A DNA stretch of 64,000 bases from Balanoglossus misakiensis (lineage: Eukaryota; Hemichordata). This document shows, piece by piece, positions 1-11,577 of the stretch. A model generated the notes under the pieces. The model was given only the letters and a program-made list of their open reading frames with translations. It searched no databases and was not told where the DNA came from. Position 1 is the first letter of the stretch, and each line of letters begins with the position of its first letter. Location of the stretch: contig CM082591.2 in NCBI GenBank assembly GCA_040954595.2, positions 992,001 through 1,056,000 on the forward strand, read 5' to 3'. Made by a program: the position numbers and the translations under genes.

Positions 1-1383
1 ATGATCCAAAAACAAAAGAACATCGCAAATCGACCGAATCGAATCGATCACATACATTTTGCATTATTAATGAATAAAAAACGAAAGCAATTCCAAATGC
101 TGTATTGAATCGATCCTTATACATGGATGTGTTTGAATCAGGGATTTTTAAAAGGCTTTGAATTTTGAAATGTGCAAACTCGTGAAAACAAAACTTCTGG
201 ATGGAAACCCAATCTTTACCAATGATGAAATAGAATCTCAGATAAATGCTCATGCTTTGTGCATGAATGTAAATCAAACACACAGGTATTGATTTTATCA
301 CATGCTCATTTATTTCAGTTTATTTACTTCAGCACTACATTAAAATTGGCACAAAAGTCATCCCTAGCCAAGCTTAGGAGAACCTCCCTCGAAACATACA
401 GCCTACCATACTCTGGGAAAAAAGTCATAGCGCCCCCTGCCGGCAGTTTTTAAGTATGCCTTTGAACAAAAATTACTTTATCCTTCAGTAAAGTAGTTGT
501 CTTTTAGCCAGTACAGCGAATTTCTACTTTTTGAAATCGACTAAACAAAATAAAAAGTTGACATTCTGTACATATGTCATTAAAACTGTAAAATCACTTT
601 TCCGTAGTGCAATCTGCAGCGTTGTACAAGCTGTAAGTGCACCATCTACGCCGTTAAAAACAAATGGCGCTAAAACTTAAAGATTACTGTTCGCACATCC
701 TTTCTTCATATATATTTGATTAAACAACAAATTTAGACTACCGAATGGAAATATATACAAATTCCAACGCAATATATATCTGGCGATTTACAGGTAAGTT
801 TTTAGAATTATTTTGCACACATGAATTGATGAATCGCCTTCATCCTTTCGGATGCAATGGAGATTTGATGGAAAGTGGACTGCACATCATAATTTGGAAA
901 CCATGCCATGTCAAAATTCATGAAAAAAAACGAGTAAAAATATTCCAAAATGACTCAGATTTGGTTTATACTCATTACATGAAGCGACTGTAGACTGAAT
1001 TATTTTTCTTCCAAAATGGTCTTTGTAAATGTGGAAAAAAGAACCCAATTTTTGATTGTTAACATGCCAAGTTGACGGAAATGCATTCAGTTTCAGTCTT
1101 GTCTCAAAATCCCTAAATATAAACTGCAAAAGTTACTCAAAACACCCTCAGTTTATTTTGTCTTCACTCAGTAGATGTAGAGACCGCATGCACCTACAAT
1201 TAATTTCTGTTCGGAATTTCACTTTAAAATGTGGAAAATAACTCACAAAATTGTGAAAGTGACTTTGGTTCAGTTTGAACTTTGTTGCAATGGTTGCGGT
1301 CTTTAGTTTATCGACGCTGCCTCTAAATTTTCTCCCAAATTTCAGTTTTTGATGTCGTGTGGACATGCATTTCATGGTAATGT
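1..1383. other. Downstream flank of the NHL gene, no gene seen
   Basis: This AT-rich stretch lies beyond the stop codon of the minus-strand NHL gene and probably holds its 3' untranslated region and then spacer. The short open frames here show no domain, no coding bias that I can recognise and no convincing splice context. Confidence 0.5.
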
Positions 1384-4300
1384 TTATGTCTGCTTGTAGA
1401 ATACTTTGATTTTGTGGCTGTCATACTCACTAACAGCAATTCTGTCACCGCTGACTGCAAGGTACCAGGGGCTTCTCACCTCACCTTCAAATAAGTGACA
1501 GATCCACTCTCCATCAAATCTCCATTTCACAATCCTATGATTCGACGAATCACACACAAACAAATTATCGTCGTCATCGACGTCAATGCGGTATGAAAAC
1601 CCCAGCTGACCAGGACCTTCACCTCTCACACCAAAATGATACAAGAATTTCAATTCAGCATCAAAACACTTGATGCAGTGATTGAGACAGTCAGACACCA
1701 TGATGACATTCTTACTGTTGACCACCACAGAGAATGGGTAATGGAATTGTATTTGGCCACAACCTTGACCACCAACCTCTGCAACAGACTGACCATCTTG
1801 GGTGTACTTGAGTAGCCGATGACCTTTGAAATCAGTGACCAAAACAAATCCATTCAGTAGAGCGATGCCGCAGGCTACTGCAGGTAGAGTAATTATTCTA
1901 AGAATTTCATTGTTTTGATCACAAACAACAATTTGAGAATTTCCACCATCACTTATGAAGTAGATGTTGTCATGGGAGACAGCTACATCCCATGGCTCGA
2001 ATGGCTCTGCAAACTGACCATCAAAACTTCCCAAGACTTTGTCACAGGTGTAATCTTGATTCAGTATCTGTACAACCCTGTTGTCTCGGTCACACACCAC
2101 CAGTTTGTCACCATGGAACACCATACCTCTTGGGTCTTTAAACTTTCGTCCTCGCTTTGGACTTTGGCCATCCAGTGTCATCACTGACCATTGACCTATT
2201 AGGTGAAACAGAGGTCAAAGGTCAAACATGCTGTATTGAGGAATATGTTAGAGTTTAGTGTTTTATTGTTCATTTTGACAAAAGAAAACATATTACAAAA
2301 GAAATGAGTCATTGCTATGACAACTGAACTACTAAAGGGCAGTTTCTCTACACAATGTTTACAGTGATGAGTAACCATGGCAACCAGACTAACCCCCAGT
2401 TTCTGGAACTATTGCTAATTCTCTGCAATACTGAGGAGGAAATTTACTTTGTCTCTTTATTGACAGGTTATTATAATATGCATGAAAGATATTCTTATTT
2501 AAAAATTAAATGGATATATTAACATTGATGATCCCATGGTAACACATTTGAAGAAATCGGGTCAAAAATGCTCTTTTTCTCGTAACTTTTGACTCAATAG
2601 ACCTTTCATAAAAATTCTTGAACTAAACTTCAGGGATAATTCCTCAGTTCATTATTTTCTTGAACAAATTTATTTTGGTAACATTATTAACTGGTAATCA
2701 TGACAACTGAATTTATTTTGAACAATATGGCACTTTGCAAGAGTTAGTGTTTTTATAAAACTTCTTTTAACAAATTGAATTAATGCTTTGATAAATTTTC
2801 TGCCAAAGTACTCTATATGTTTGAAGTTTTTCAATACCAAATAACCATGGCAACATACATGGAACAGATCAGTAAATCAATAATCATTGTCTTTTAATTT
2901 TAAAGATGGTTGTGTTGAATATATTGATTTTAATATTTCTAGATAACATGGTTACGATCATTTTGAACCACATATACCAGTAGGTCACTGGTCAGCCAGT
3001 TCTTGGTGTGTTATAGGTCAGAAAAGAAAAATGCCTTATGAATGAGATGAATATAAATTTGTTTCTTTTTTAGCAATGCAGAATTTTATGGTCTGCTTTC
3101 AAATCAATAATTGTAACAACAGTGAACAGAGAACAAATCCACTGTCCTTAGCTGAGAAGGCTGCCACTTTCTGAGACCAGGTGAGTATTTTGTTGAACGA
3201 AGACATGACAAGTCATTGTACCATTAATTAACTTCGGAGAATTTCCTGATACTGTTGTCCTATAATGGGCTCCTGAAAATTAAATGCATAATATTGGAAA
3301 TTTATGTACTGGTCTACTGATTTTTGCAAGAAGATCTGAAAGGAGTTTGTTAATGGGCAAGACTTGTAATTTGTTTCCCATAGATGACAATGGTACCGTT
3401 GAGCTAAATATTCCTATTTCATAACATTCAGGGAGCCATATCCCATTAACTGCAGTCAGAACATGGTCTCTGCACTGGCCAAATTTTTGTGCAGGCAAGT
3501 CCATGATTTTTTTCAGAAAAGGTCATAATCGCACCCCACCAGTGATAATTTTGATAAAATCATGCCAAATTTACAGTTGCTGCACCTTGCACTAACTCTG
3601 ATGTGTACAACAAAATTCCACCACGTTCTCTGACATAATTGGGACATTTGAATGCATCTTATGATGCTCTCTCCAAAAAACGCTACATATCCATGGTATA
3701 TCCTAATTGAGCATCAATTCAGGTCTCAAAATAATAGGCAATGCACTACTTTTTTGACAGGCTATCTTCATGGGTAACAAACCAGGAAGTGCATGAATTA
3801 CAAGTCTTGTGCCTAATCATTGAGATGTTAAACCTGCAGTCACTTCGTTTTTGCAGTTCTTTGAGCTGCTTTGCACTAGCTTCAAAGGGCAGTAAGCTTT
3901 TTGCTTGTAAGCTGATAGATTCAGCTGGTATGGGATGAATTGGTCTGCCATGGGAACATGTATGCAGCTATACATGTTCCCATTACTTTTCATTGCGAAG
4001 TGCAGCAAACATATTTCTAGTAAAGTATGTTTGGACATCATGGCATATTTCATTACCTTACCTTCTTTGTCCTTTTTTGTTTTTATTCTGCACAAATAAA
4101 AAACTAATAGTAACACCAACACTCCAATTAAGATTAGTACTGCTACATATACCAGTATCTTGTCAACCATGATACATGTATCTACAAAAAGAAATAAAAC
4201 CAATTTGCAGAGATCAAACCCATACATTTTTGAGGGTCATATAATGATTTTTATTCACAAAGGAGTAATAAGAAAGTACTAAGAGCAGGAATGAATAATT

Positions 4301-6477
4301 TGTAATGTGACAATAGCCTCTGCCTGTTATACTACAGGTGGTATCGGGCTTTGTGAACGCTTGAGTCATGAGATTTTGCTGATACAAGACTGTAACCTTC
4401 CTTGGAGATGTAAGTTTGGGGATTAGTGTGCAGATCCATCTCGCGATTCTAACGCAAACGTCATTGACCCACTCCTTAGTCAGGCATCATGATTTCATGC
4501 AAATTAAGGGAAATAGACCTAAATGTGACCTACATCTAGACCAAAGACATGACCACATCTAGGTAAATCTAGCATGAAATGTAAACCAAGTTGGACAGCA
4601 GATAGTCATATAGCTCAAAAGACCTTGTTAATTTGCAATTCTAACTTGTTTTCATTCAAATTAATTGGCCTTTTTTCCACTTCAGTGTGTTATATTAGTA
4701 TGACATTTATCACCACACACTCGTGTGTGTCCTAACAGTTCCCTCTAAGATGATATCTGAATTGATGTGGCCAAAACGTGAGGTTTTAATGCCTCAGGGA
4801 GTCAGAGGTTTATTATGATAACGTACCTTTCAAACCTACCGCCTCTAGAATGTTATTAAACAGTTCTGATAAAGTAAGACATTGTCCATTCTCTATGGTA
4901 CCTGTCAAAACAACCAAGAAATATTATTTTGAGTAAAGCATAAAATCATTCACAACATAAAAAAAAATATAAAAAAATCACTCAATACAATATTAAACCA
5001 AAACATGACAATGTGTGAACATTCATACTAACACTCCTGGCATACTGCGAGTGTGGATCCCACACTCTCACAGAATCGAAAGATGTATATGACACGAGCA
5101 CTGATTGATGATATCTGAATTGATGTGGCCAAAACGTGAGGTTTTAATGCCTCAGGGAGTCAGAGGTTTATTATGATAACGTACCTTTCAAACCTACCGC
5201 CTCTAGAATGTTATTAAACAGTTCTGATAAAGGAAGACCTAGTCCATTCTCTATGGTACCTGTCAAAACAACCAAGAAATATTATTTTGAGTAAAGCATA
5301 AAATCATTCACGACATAAAATTTTTTTTAAAAAATCACTCAATACAATAACCAAAACAAGACAATGTGTTAACATAATTCATACTAACACTCCTGGCATA
5401 CTGCGAGTGTGGGATCAGAGTGTGAGAACAAATCGATCCCACACTCTCACAGAATCGAAAGATGTACCGGTATATGACGCGAGCACTGAATGGATGACAA
5501 ATCGTTCTTTAATGAACGTGTGCTAAATGTTATCCAATGGTGTGATGTGTATTACACGGACAGAAAATACAACATGCCAGACGACAGGTACACTGCAGTC
5601 AATTATTCACTGTTTCCAATACGAATTTGGCTAATTTGTGGCCATGTGAAAAATATAATCTCACATACTGTACACCAAGGACCTAGCTGGGATCTTATTT
5701 CTCACACTCGTCGGGGCTATTTTGTCCCAGACTTGCCTGCGGCTCGTGTGGGACGAAAATCCCCAACTAGTGTGAGAAATACGATCCCAGGTCTTTGGGA
5801 TGAGTGTGAGATTCTATTATTCTCACAACCTTTGATGAGTGTGAGATTCTATTATTCTCACAACCTTTGCCGCTGGACTTTTCTTCAGGCAAGGGATCAA
5901 GAGTAGTAATGTAAACATCATAGTCTTGGCGCTTGAATATGCTGCTGAGACTTTTTTGGAGTAAATACAATGACAGATCTTCAGTCCACCATCCTGTACT
6001 GACCATTAGAATACCATTATCTGAGAAAGAAACAACAGAGAAAATAATTTAGGTCGTCATATCTACCTTAACCTGGTACCGCGGTACAGCAGGTACATAT
6101 AACAATAGGTGGACAAGTAAACGAGAGACAAAACTACGTCACAAACATGCCATGTGATAACAGAGGGAGTGTCAAAGCTTTAACTGCATGTACTATTACA
6201 AACAGTGGTGATGTGTTGGTTTACATTTCTTTTAGCCCTTTTCCCATTTTCTTGTGGGCGTGTCCACTTAGTAATGCAAGGCATGATCATTAATAATGTA
6301 TAATGATGATGTCACAAAATTAAGGCTATAATATAAATGGAGGTAATAAGACCACATTCGGAAAAACTTACTGTTGTCTGTTTTGGAACATTCGCCATTT
6401 GCATGGGTCGCCAGTGATTGTATGCCATAGAGCGAGATGAAACATGCAATGGTCAGCACACAAGTTGAAGTCTTCAT
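1384..6477 (-). CDS. Predicted single-pass membrane protein with a cytoplasmic NHL beta-propeller
   Basis: I do not recognise this gene as a named family. Six predicted exons join in frame (all junctions phase 1): 6477-6372, 6020-5865, 5259-5185, 4901-4827, 4181-4062 and 2195-1384, giving about 447 residues. Exon 1 starts at ATG 6477 and encodes a hydrophobic signal peptide (MKTSTCVLTIACFISLYG). Exon 2 gives a 52-residue ectodomain segment. Exons 3 and 4 are near-identical 25-codon duplicates. Exon 5 encodes a hydrophobic helix (ILVYVAVLILIGVLVLLLVF) followed by RIKTKKDKE, a positive-inside signal. Exon 6 encodes about six NHL blades (DPRGMVFHGDKLVVCD, SNHRIVKW) to the stop. NHL propellers bind protein or RNA, and here would sit in the cytosol. 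Seen: exons, phases and domains. Inferred: that they form one transcript. The last acceptor could be after 2196 or 2185, both in frame. The NHL exon might instead belong to a TRIM-like gene. Confidence 0.6.
2196..4061 (-). other. Intron between the membrane-helix exon and the NHL exon
   Basis: This 1.9-kb AT-rich stretch separates exons 5 and 6 of the NHL gene. I found no exon with good borders. It contains a sequence matching the RFX X-box consensus (GTAACCATGGCAAC) at 2371-2384 and a weaker relative near 2845. Confidence 0.45.
4751..5489. repeat. Direct tandem duplication (~360-bp unit) carrying an exon
   Basis: Unit A (about 4751-5104) and unit B (about 5109-5489) are nearly identical. 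Each contains one 75-nt minus-strand exon of the NHL gene plus the same splice sites. Unit B has a small insertion near its right end that extends an agtgtgaga/tctcacact motif. The high identity of the intronic parts says the duplication is recent. Confidence 0.88.
5675..5798. repeat. Imperfect ~124-bp palindrome (MITE-like hairpin)
   Basis: The left arm starts ccaaggacctagctgggatc and the right arm ends gatcccaggtctttgg. The arms pair through ttctcacact/agtgtgagaa and tgtccca/tgggac. It codes for nothing, and its ends resemble a non-autonomous terminal-inverted-repeat element sitting in an intron of the NHL gene. Confidence 0.7.
5801..5870. repeat. Two tandem copies of a ~35-bp unit
   Basis: The unit (tgagtgtgagattctattat followed by tctcacaacctttga) occurs twice in a row. 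The right-hand copy contains the predicted 5' splice site of exon 2 of the NHL gene on the minus strand. Confidence 0.75.
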
Positions 6478-6789
6478 TATCACCTTCCTCTGGTAATTTT
6501 CTTTATATTAATTTCTGCAAAGAACGCAATATACCTGTGTTGTAGATGCAATATCAGGGGAGTTAACTGAAATAAGTAATATTAATGAAAGTTACATGCA
6601 TGTAAATCACAACCGCTAGACATTTTTCAATTAGGTGTCTGTTCAAGTCAAGAAAATTTACATGCTTGTTATTTCCAAAAGATTTCATTTTGTGGGTGTG
6701 TTTCTGTGACATGAAATTAAAAGAGGTGTGGCTCGAGTTTGAGGAGTGAAAGAAAAAGTCAGAAAATCACCAACTTCAATGCAACATAC

Positions 6790-6900
6790 CTCTTAGTCTT
6801 AGTGTTGCAACAGAATAGTTGATTCCTTCAGAAGGTAGAATCTCTGTCCAGGTACACAAGGAAGCTAGGTCGATCCAGAGCGTTGCAGTTGTGAACTGGG
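6790..6900 (-). other. Possible 5' untranslated exon of the NHL gene
   Basis: On the minus strand a strong donor (AGACTAAGAG then gtatgt) ends at 6790. A fitting acceptor (ttctttgcag) lies at about 6518, just upstream of the signal-peptide exon. The segment has no long open frame, as expected of a leader exon. The 5' end is a guess. Confidence 0.35.
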
Positions 6901-9900
6901 GAAAAAATCGCACAAAAGTCCCAGAATTCAGTTATCTGTACCTGTTACCAAGCACGCTTGTCATGTGATCTGATAAAAACAACCTGGATGGATGTACATC
7001 TTATCACAGTCTGGACTCAAAGTCAAAGTTTAATTGCCATAGTTTAACTGCCATAGAAAATGTCAGCAATTGAAATCCAGTTAACTTTTACAATGTTTCA
7101 CTGCAACTAACTAAAACTTCATCAAATGTTTTAAATATTCTTTGGTGACTGGAACTTTGTCATCTTTTATTCAATTCAAATATATATTTTTTTCTGTTGA
7201 ATTTCCATTTGATGTTATTTGTTAACAGGACAGTTGGTTATATGAGGTAAAGGTCAGATAAGGTCGATTGCAGATAAAGCCAGTTGCACATATACCACTG
7301 TTAACTGATTAAAATTTAGTCATCCAAATTAAGAGTAAATATGGATAATGCTAAGAAGTTTTAACAGTAAGTCTCATAGTCTGAAAACGAAAAATATAGT
7401 CTAGCAAAAATTGCTTCTCACAAACAGTAATGACCATTATCTTTATCAAACATAATAGTTTTTGATACTTTGCGAAGCAGTGATGAAATTCCACTATTTA
7501 CTTTATCAGCTCAGGTGCTCCATTTGTGATACATTGTGTATATATCAGACTCCAGAAGTAGAAACATCATAGTTGATAAGCAAGTAACCTCTCTATTGTA
7601 TGTAAATTTCTACATTTATAAATAAACTGTACCTAGTAGTGTCAGAAGAAAACATCTGATATTTGCAAACACAGGATTAATATATGTAGGTGGACCATGT
7701 ACCATTGAAACATCTCCTAAAGTGACTATTGTGTCAATTTCTCACAATGATATTATTTTCCATTGCAATTTTTCAATAATTAACCAGAATCTTGCCGAAA
7801 GGGTTCATTATCTGACACTGTTTCATGTTGGCTTTTAAACTTTGTTCTACATAGACTGGTGATGTGGATCCATTTTTCAGTAAAATCCGAACTAATTTTT
7901 TTTCTCATTTCACCAACAGGTCATCCCATCCTTCATTGAATTAGTTTTAGAGTGACTGACACAGGAAGTCAAGACTAGTCATCTGCTGCATTTCCTCTTA
8001 GGCTGGCTTTGGCAATTTTACAAGATGCCTTTATTTTATTCGCATAAATGCAATTTTAGCTTTTCCTCTCAATTGCTTGTTGAAATGAACAGAAAGTTCA
8101 AGTATTTCCAAGTAATATTACGGATATATTCCCGATCAAGACACAGGGATGGATGAATGGAGCAAAATCAACCCCCCCCCCCAACCATCTTTTCCAGGAC
8201 AAAATTAAAGCCCCATTAGCTGCCAAACTTAACATATTTATCCACAATAAAATGCTTCAAATCTCCCTACGCTTTAGAATCATCACCATTAAGCCATATA
8301 TTACTTGTATTTGCATCAGTTTGACATCTCTTGACGACACATACCACGATAGTTATGTACTCTTTGTATGGAGGCTGATTAATTCGGTGCGGCACCCATT
8401 TAATATATCACTTGTTCAAACTGTAACATACAGCCACAATAGATGCTCATGTATACCGATCAGTAAGCTTACCTTTAATATTTAGATGGACCAATCTAAG
8501 TTGGAAAGTAAAATCATGAAAAGTGGCAGCTCTTGGGGTTTTAATGTCTACAAGAAAAAAAAACAGAATGAAATTACGCCACAGAATCTCATCATGTAAG
8601 TACATGTAATTTTATTTCTACGCAAAAGACTGAAAATTACTGAATTACAGCAAAGGTAAAAACACTGCTTGGCAGCTAAGTACAAATACCAATTCATCAT
8701 AAAAGATAAAGATAAAAAAGAGCTGTTAAATAAATACTTTTGAAACTTGATTAAGTACAACAGCATTAGTTGCTATAGCTACAAATATTAAATCTCTTAC
8801 ACGAAAACAAAAATAAATTGTTCAATGTTGTTGAGTCAATGCTGACAATAAAAATGTTTTTAACTTACATGATCTTTGCTTCCACGCGAGGTCAGTGAAG
8901 ACTGACCCATGGTCAGATATTCCATGTTGCTGGGATACGGGAAACTTTATCTAGATTACTTACATCTTGTAAACAGAAACTTGCCAGTCCAGAGAAAAAA
9001 ATATTTTCTGACAACAATACAGCATAGATGATCTTTTAGATGTTACCATAGTTTCTGAGCTAAGATGATGACTATATAAAACCTGAACATTCTAGAAACA
9101 CTACATATATTTATAAATTTCAACTTGTAGTTAAGATATTTCATTTCCAATATATTCAAATACACAAGCTTGCTAAAAATAAAATACATTTTTCACAGGA
9201 CTGGCATCCTGCAAACATAGACACTAATAAATTTCAACATGTAATTAAGGGTTTAGTACATACAGAAAAATAGTAAGGTGGACTGAAGTTGTATTAAAAA
9301 TGGAATGATATAAATTGTTTTCAAGGTGTACTTTTACAAACACCTGCCTTGTGGGAATAAGATACAAGTATTCTTCTGTACTTTTGTTCATTGGATGAAT
9401 TTGTAGTTGTCAGTTATGTTTGAAGTCTGTGGTTCACTAAAAGCAAGAATAAACACAAAAGTACTCTGAAATAAATTATGCCTACTAGTACAAATTTTAT
9501 ATAAGTACTGAATGTATCTGTTAAAAATGTACTTTTAAAACCTACATTATTCAACATTGTCTTTTGAAAGCCAAACTCTGTTGTCACCTGCACTGGTTTG
9601 GGCCGACCATCACCCAAGTATTTCAGTGTTTCCCAAATTGGCACAGTCCCTCCTCATGGATGTTCCAGAGAAAACATTGCATTTCTTGGGAATGGTCAGC
9701 TAAGTACTAATGGCTTACATGTAGGTAAGAAGTAAGGTATATGCCGACACCCTGAACACTTAAAATTCTGGACAAGTTCAGTCATGTTGGATGTTTGACT
9801 TTCAAAAGAAACTGCTGCTACGGTACCAATATTACAAAGTTGGTTTAAATTTGCAGCATGGAATAAGCTTTAAAATCTCATTATTTTGAGATGCATGATT

Positions 9901-9907
9901 GTCATTT
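6901..9907. other. Spacer and ZC4H2 3' region, no gene seen
   Basis: About 3 kb of AT-rich DNA. The right part (roughly 9000-9907) is probably the 3' untranslated region of ZC4H2, which reads leftward. The rest has only short unsupported frames and a C11 run near 8170. Confidence 0.45.
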
Positions 9908-10612
9908 CTAATCTTCTTGCTTTCTTTTCGGTTTCTTGGGATTTCTTGATCTGGACTTTGCTTTGCACAGAGGACATATTGGTGCATTGCGGTGAATCTG
10001 TTGATGACAAGAAAGGCAAGCTTTCATCGGAGGTGGTTGCTGTCGAAATCCTGTTTGTTGTTGTCTCTCTGCTGGCTGCCTGGCCACTCCGGAGACTTGC
10101 ATCTGCTGTGCGGCAGGCGCTGTGGTCAACCGAGGCGACATGACGGGTTCTGTCGGTCGCTCTTCGCTCAAAACCTGGTAGTTCTGTCGCTGTTTCTCAA
10201 AGTAATCTGGAGTGAGCTTGATATCATCTTCGTACAACTCTGGTAATTTATCAAGTCCTACGCTTGCTCTCATACCATCGATATGTTGTTTCAAAGGAAG
10301 GTACTCATCGTGCAAACGCCTGGCATTCTCCAAGGACTGATTCCTGTCTGTTTCGGCTTGTTTAATCGTCGTTTCCATCACATTGATATCAGCATGGATG
10401 AGACGAAGTTCATCGACATGTGCCATTTTCTCTTGTAGTAAGGAATCCATTTCCTTCTTGTAGTCTTTCAACATATCTTCTTCTCTTTCTGTATCCTCGA
10501 AGTGTTCCAAGAGCTCATTCTTCACGCCTTCTAGCTGGTCCATTTTTGACCGCAGTACTTTTAATGTTTCAAGTCGAGACAACATCACTGCATCTTCATG
10601 GTGGGTAGCCAT
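9908..10612 (-). CDS. ZC4H2: ZC4H2, zinc finger C4H2-domain protein (single exon)
   Basis: A complete 234-residue frame, close to the vertebrate protein (about 224). ZC4H2 is a nuclear/cytoplasmic protein known in vertebrates from neural development and from binding E3 ligases such as RNF220. The N-terminal half is a long charged coiled coil with the diagnostic block [21 protein letters not shown] variable Gln/Pro linker follows. The C-terminus has the hallmark zinc finger [20 protein letters not shown] then APICPLCK (Cys about 199, 202, 213 and 216, His about 203/207) and a basic tail rich in KPKRK. The start MATHHEDAV fits the family's short leader. The start codon sits in AAGATGGCTACC, a YY1-like context. 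The whole frame is one exon, unlike the intron-rich neighbours and the multi-exon human gene. Confidence 0.97.
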   Translation of the reverse strand: MATHHEDAVMLSRLETLKVLRSKMDQLEGVKNELLEHFEDTEREEDMLKDYKKEMDSLLQEKMAHVDELRLIHADINVMETTIKQAETDRNQSLENARRLHDEYLPLKQHIDGMRASVGLDKLPELYEDDIKLTPDYFEKQRQNYQVLSEERPTEPVMSPRLTTAPAAQQMQVSGVARQPAERQQQTGFRQQPPPMKACLSCHQQIHRNAPICPLCKAKSRSRNPKKPKRKQED

Positions 10613-11577
10613 CTTGGAATGGTTTTATTGTTGTTGGGTATGTTTCACGTTCAGCCTCGTTCACAATAATTTAATTGCAAACAAAAAAAGAACACCCCAA
10701 AATGTCAACTGTCGCACCAAAACCCATATCCCAGCAATATTTCTTTTCAAAATATTGTCTATCAACATTGTTGTCTTTTAAATGGGAGTGCAGGACGAAT
10801 TCAACGGGAGGGATGACTCAGCTATGGTAATAGAGGCAGGTTCAAAGGTCAATACTGCACTTGCTAGTCTCGGTTACCCAGACTCCTTCGCGCGGGCTCT
10901 CGCTTTGGCGATAGCCCACGCGAAGGAGTCTGGGTAACCAAGACTAAAAGTTGTTACTGCACGTTTGGTAGTAAACAAAGTTGCCAAACGTGAAGGTATT
11001 GTAAACACATGACAATAAGAATGGACTCAGTATATGTAGTTCATGTCCTTGAGGAAACCAAGTGACAATTCTTTATTGCAATATAACTTTTTTATACATG
11101 TAGCATAAATGGAAACTGAATAGCACAACTCCTTGTCAGTTTCAAACAAAGCATTTCACATTGAGAAATTCCACGACCTTCAAAAAACTTACAAGTCTGT
11201 TCATCACATATATATTACAACATCAAGGGGAAGCTACTATAATAGTAGAAAGTCACATAGTTTAGAACAATTGGCAAAACAAAGTTATGAACACAAATTC
11301 TTTTTTTGCCTTTGATCGTTTCTTAACTTGATGGGCATCACATGGAAAGACGGCTGTTTGAGTAAATAGAATAAATGCTGTACATTAATATGTCTTCTTC
11401 ATATTATACATTAAATATAATGTGACTTTATTAACACTAGCAAAACCTACATCTCAGTACTTTGAGGGTGTGACTGTGGTATTTTTTAAGTGTTTTGCAA
11501 ACACAGTTTTGTTTGAATGGTGCGTTTGAATTCCAAGTTTTATAATCAAAACATTTACAGATCAAGGACTTCTAATC
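10613..11577. other. Spacer between ZC4H2 and TERB1
   Basis: Contains the likely ZC4H2 promoter, then the palindromic repeat at 10865-10946, then the 3' untranslated region of TERB1, which reads toward it. No coding exon is seen. Confidence 0.5.
10865..10946. repeat. 82-bp near-perfect palindrome
   Basis: TAGTCTCGGTTACCCAGACT with CCTTCGCG on the left is mirrored by CGCGAAGG and AGTCTGGGTAACCAAGACTA on the right, around a short loop near ctttggcg. The composition (GC-rich in an AT-rich spacer) and the long arms suggest a hairpin-type MITE. Confidence 0.85.

Noticed and set aside
3280-3504. A 74-residue minus-strand frame in the NHL gene intron
   Set aside because: No suitable splice borders, no family resemblance, and its inclusion is not needed because exons 5 and 6 already join in phase.
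9886-10608. Plus-strand frames across ZC4H2
   Set aside because: Antisense shadows of a strongly conserved gene.
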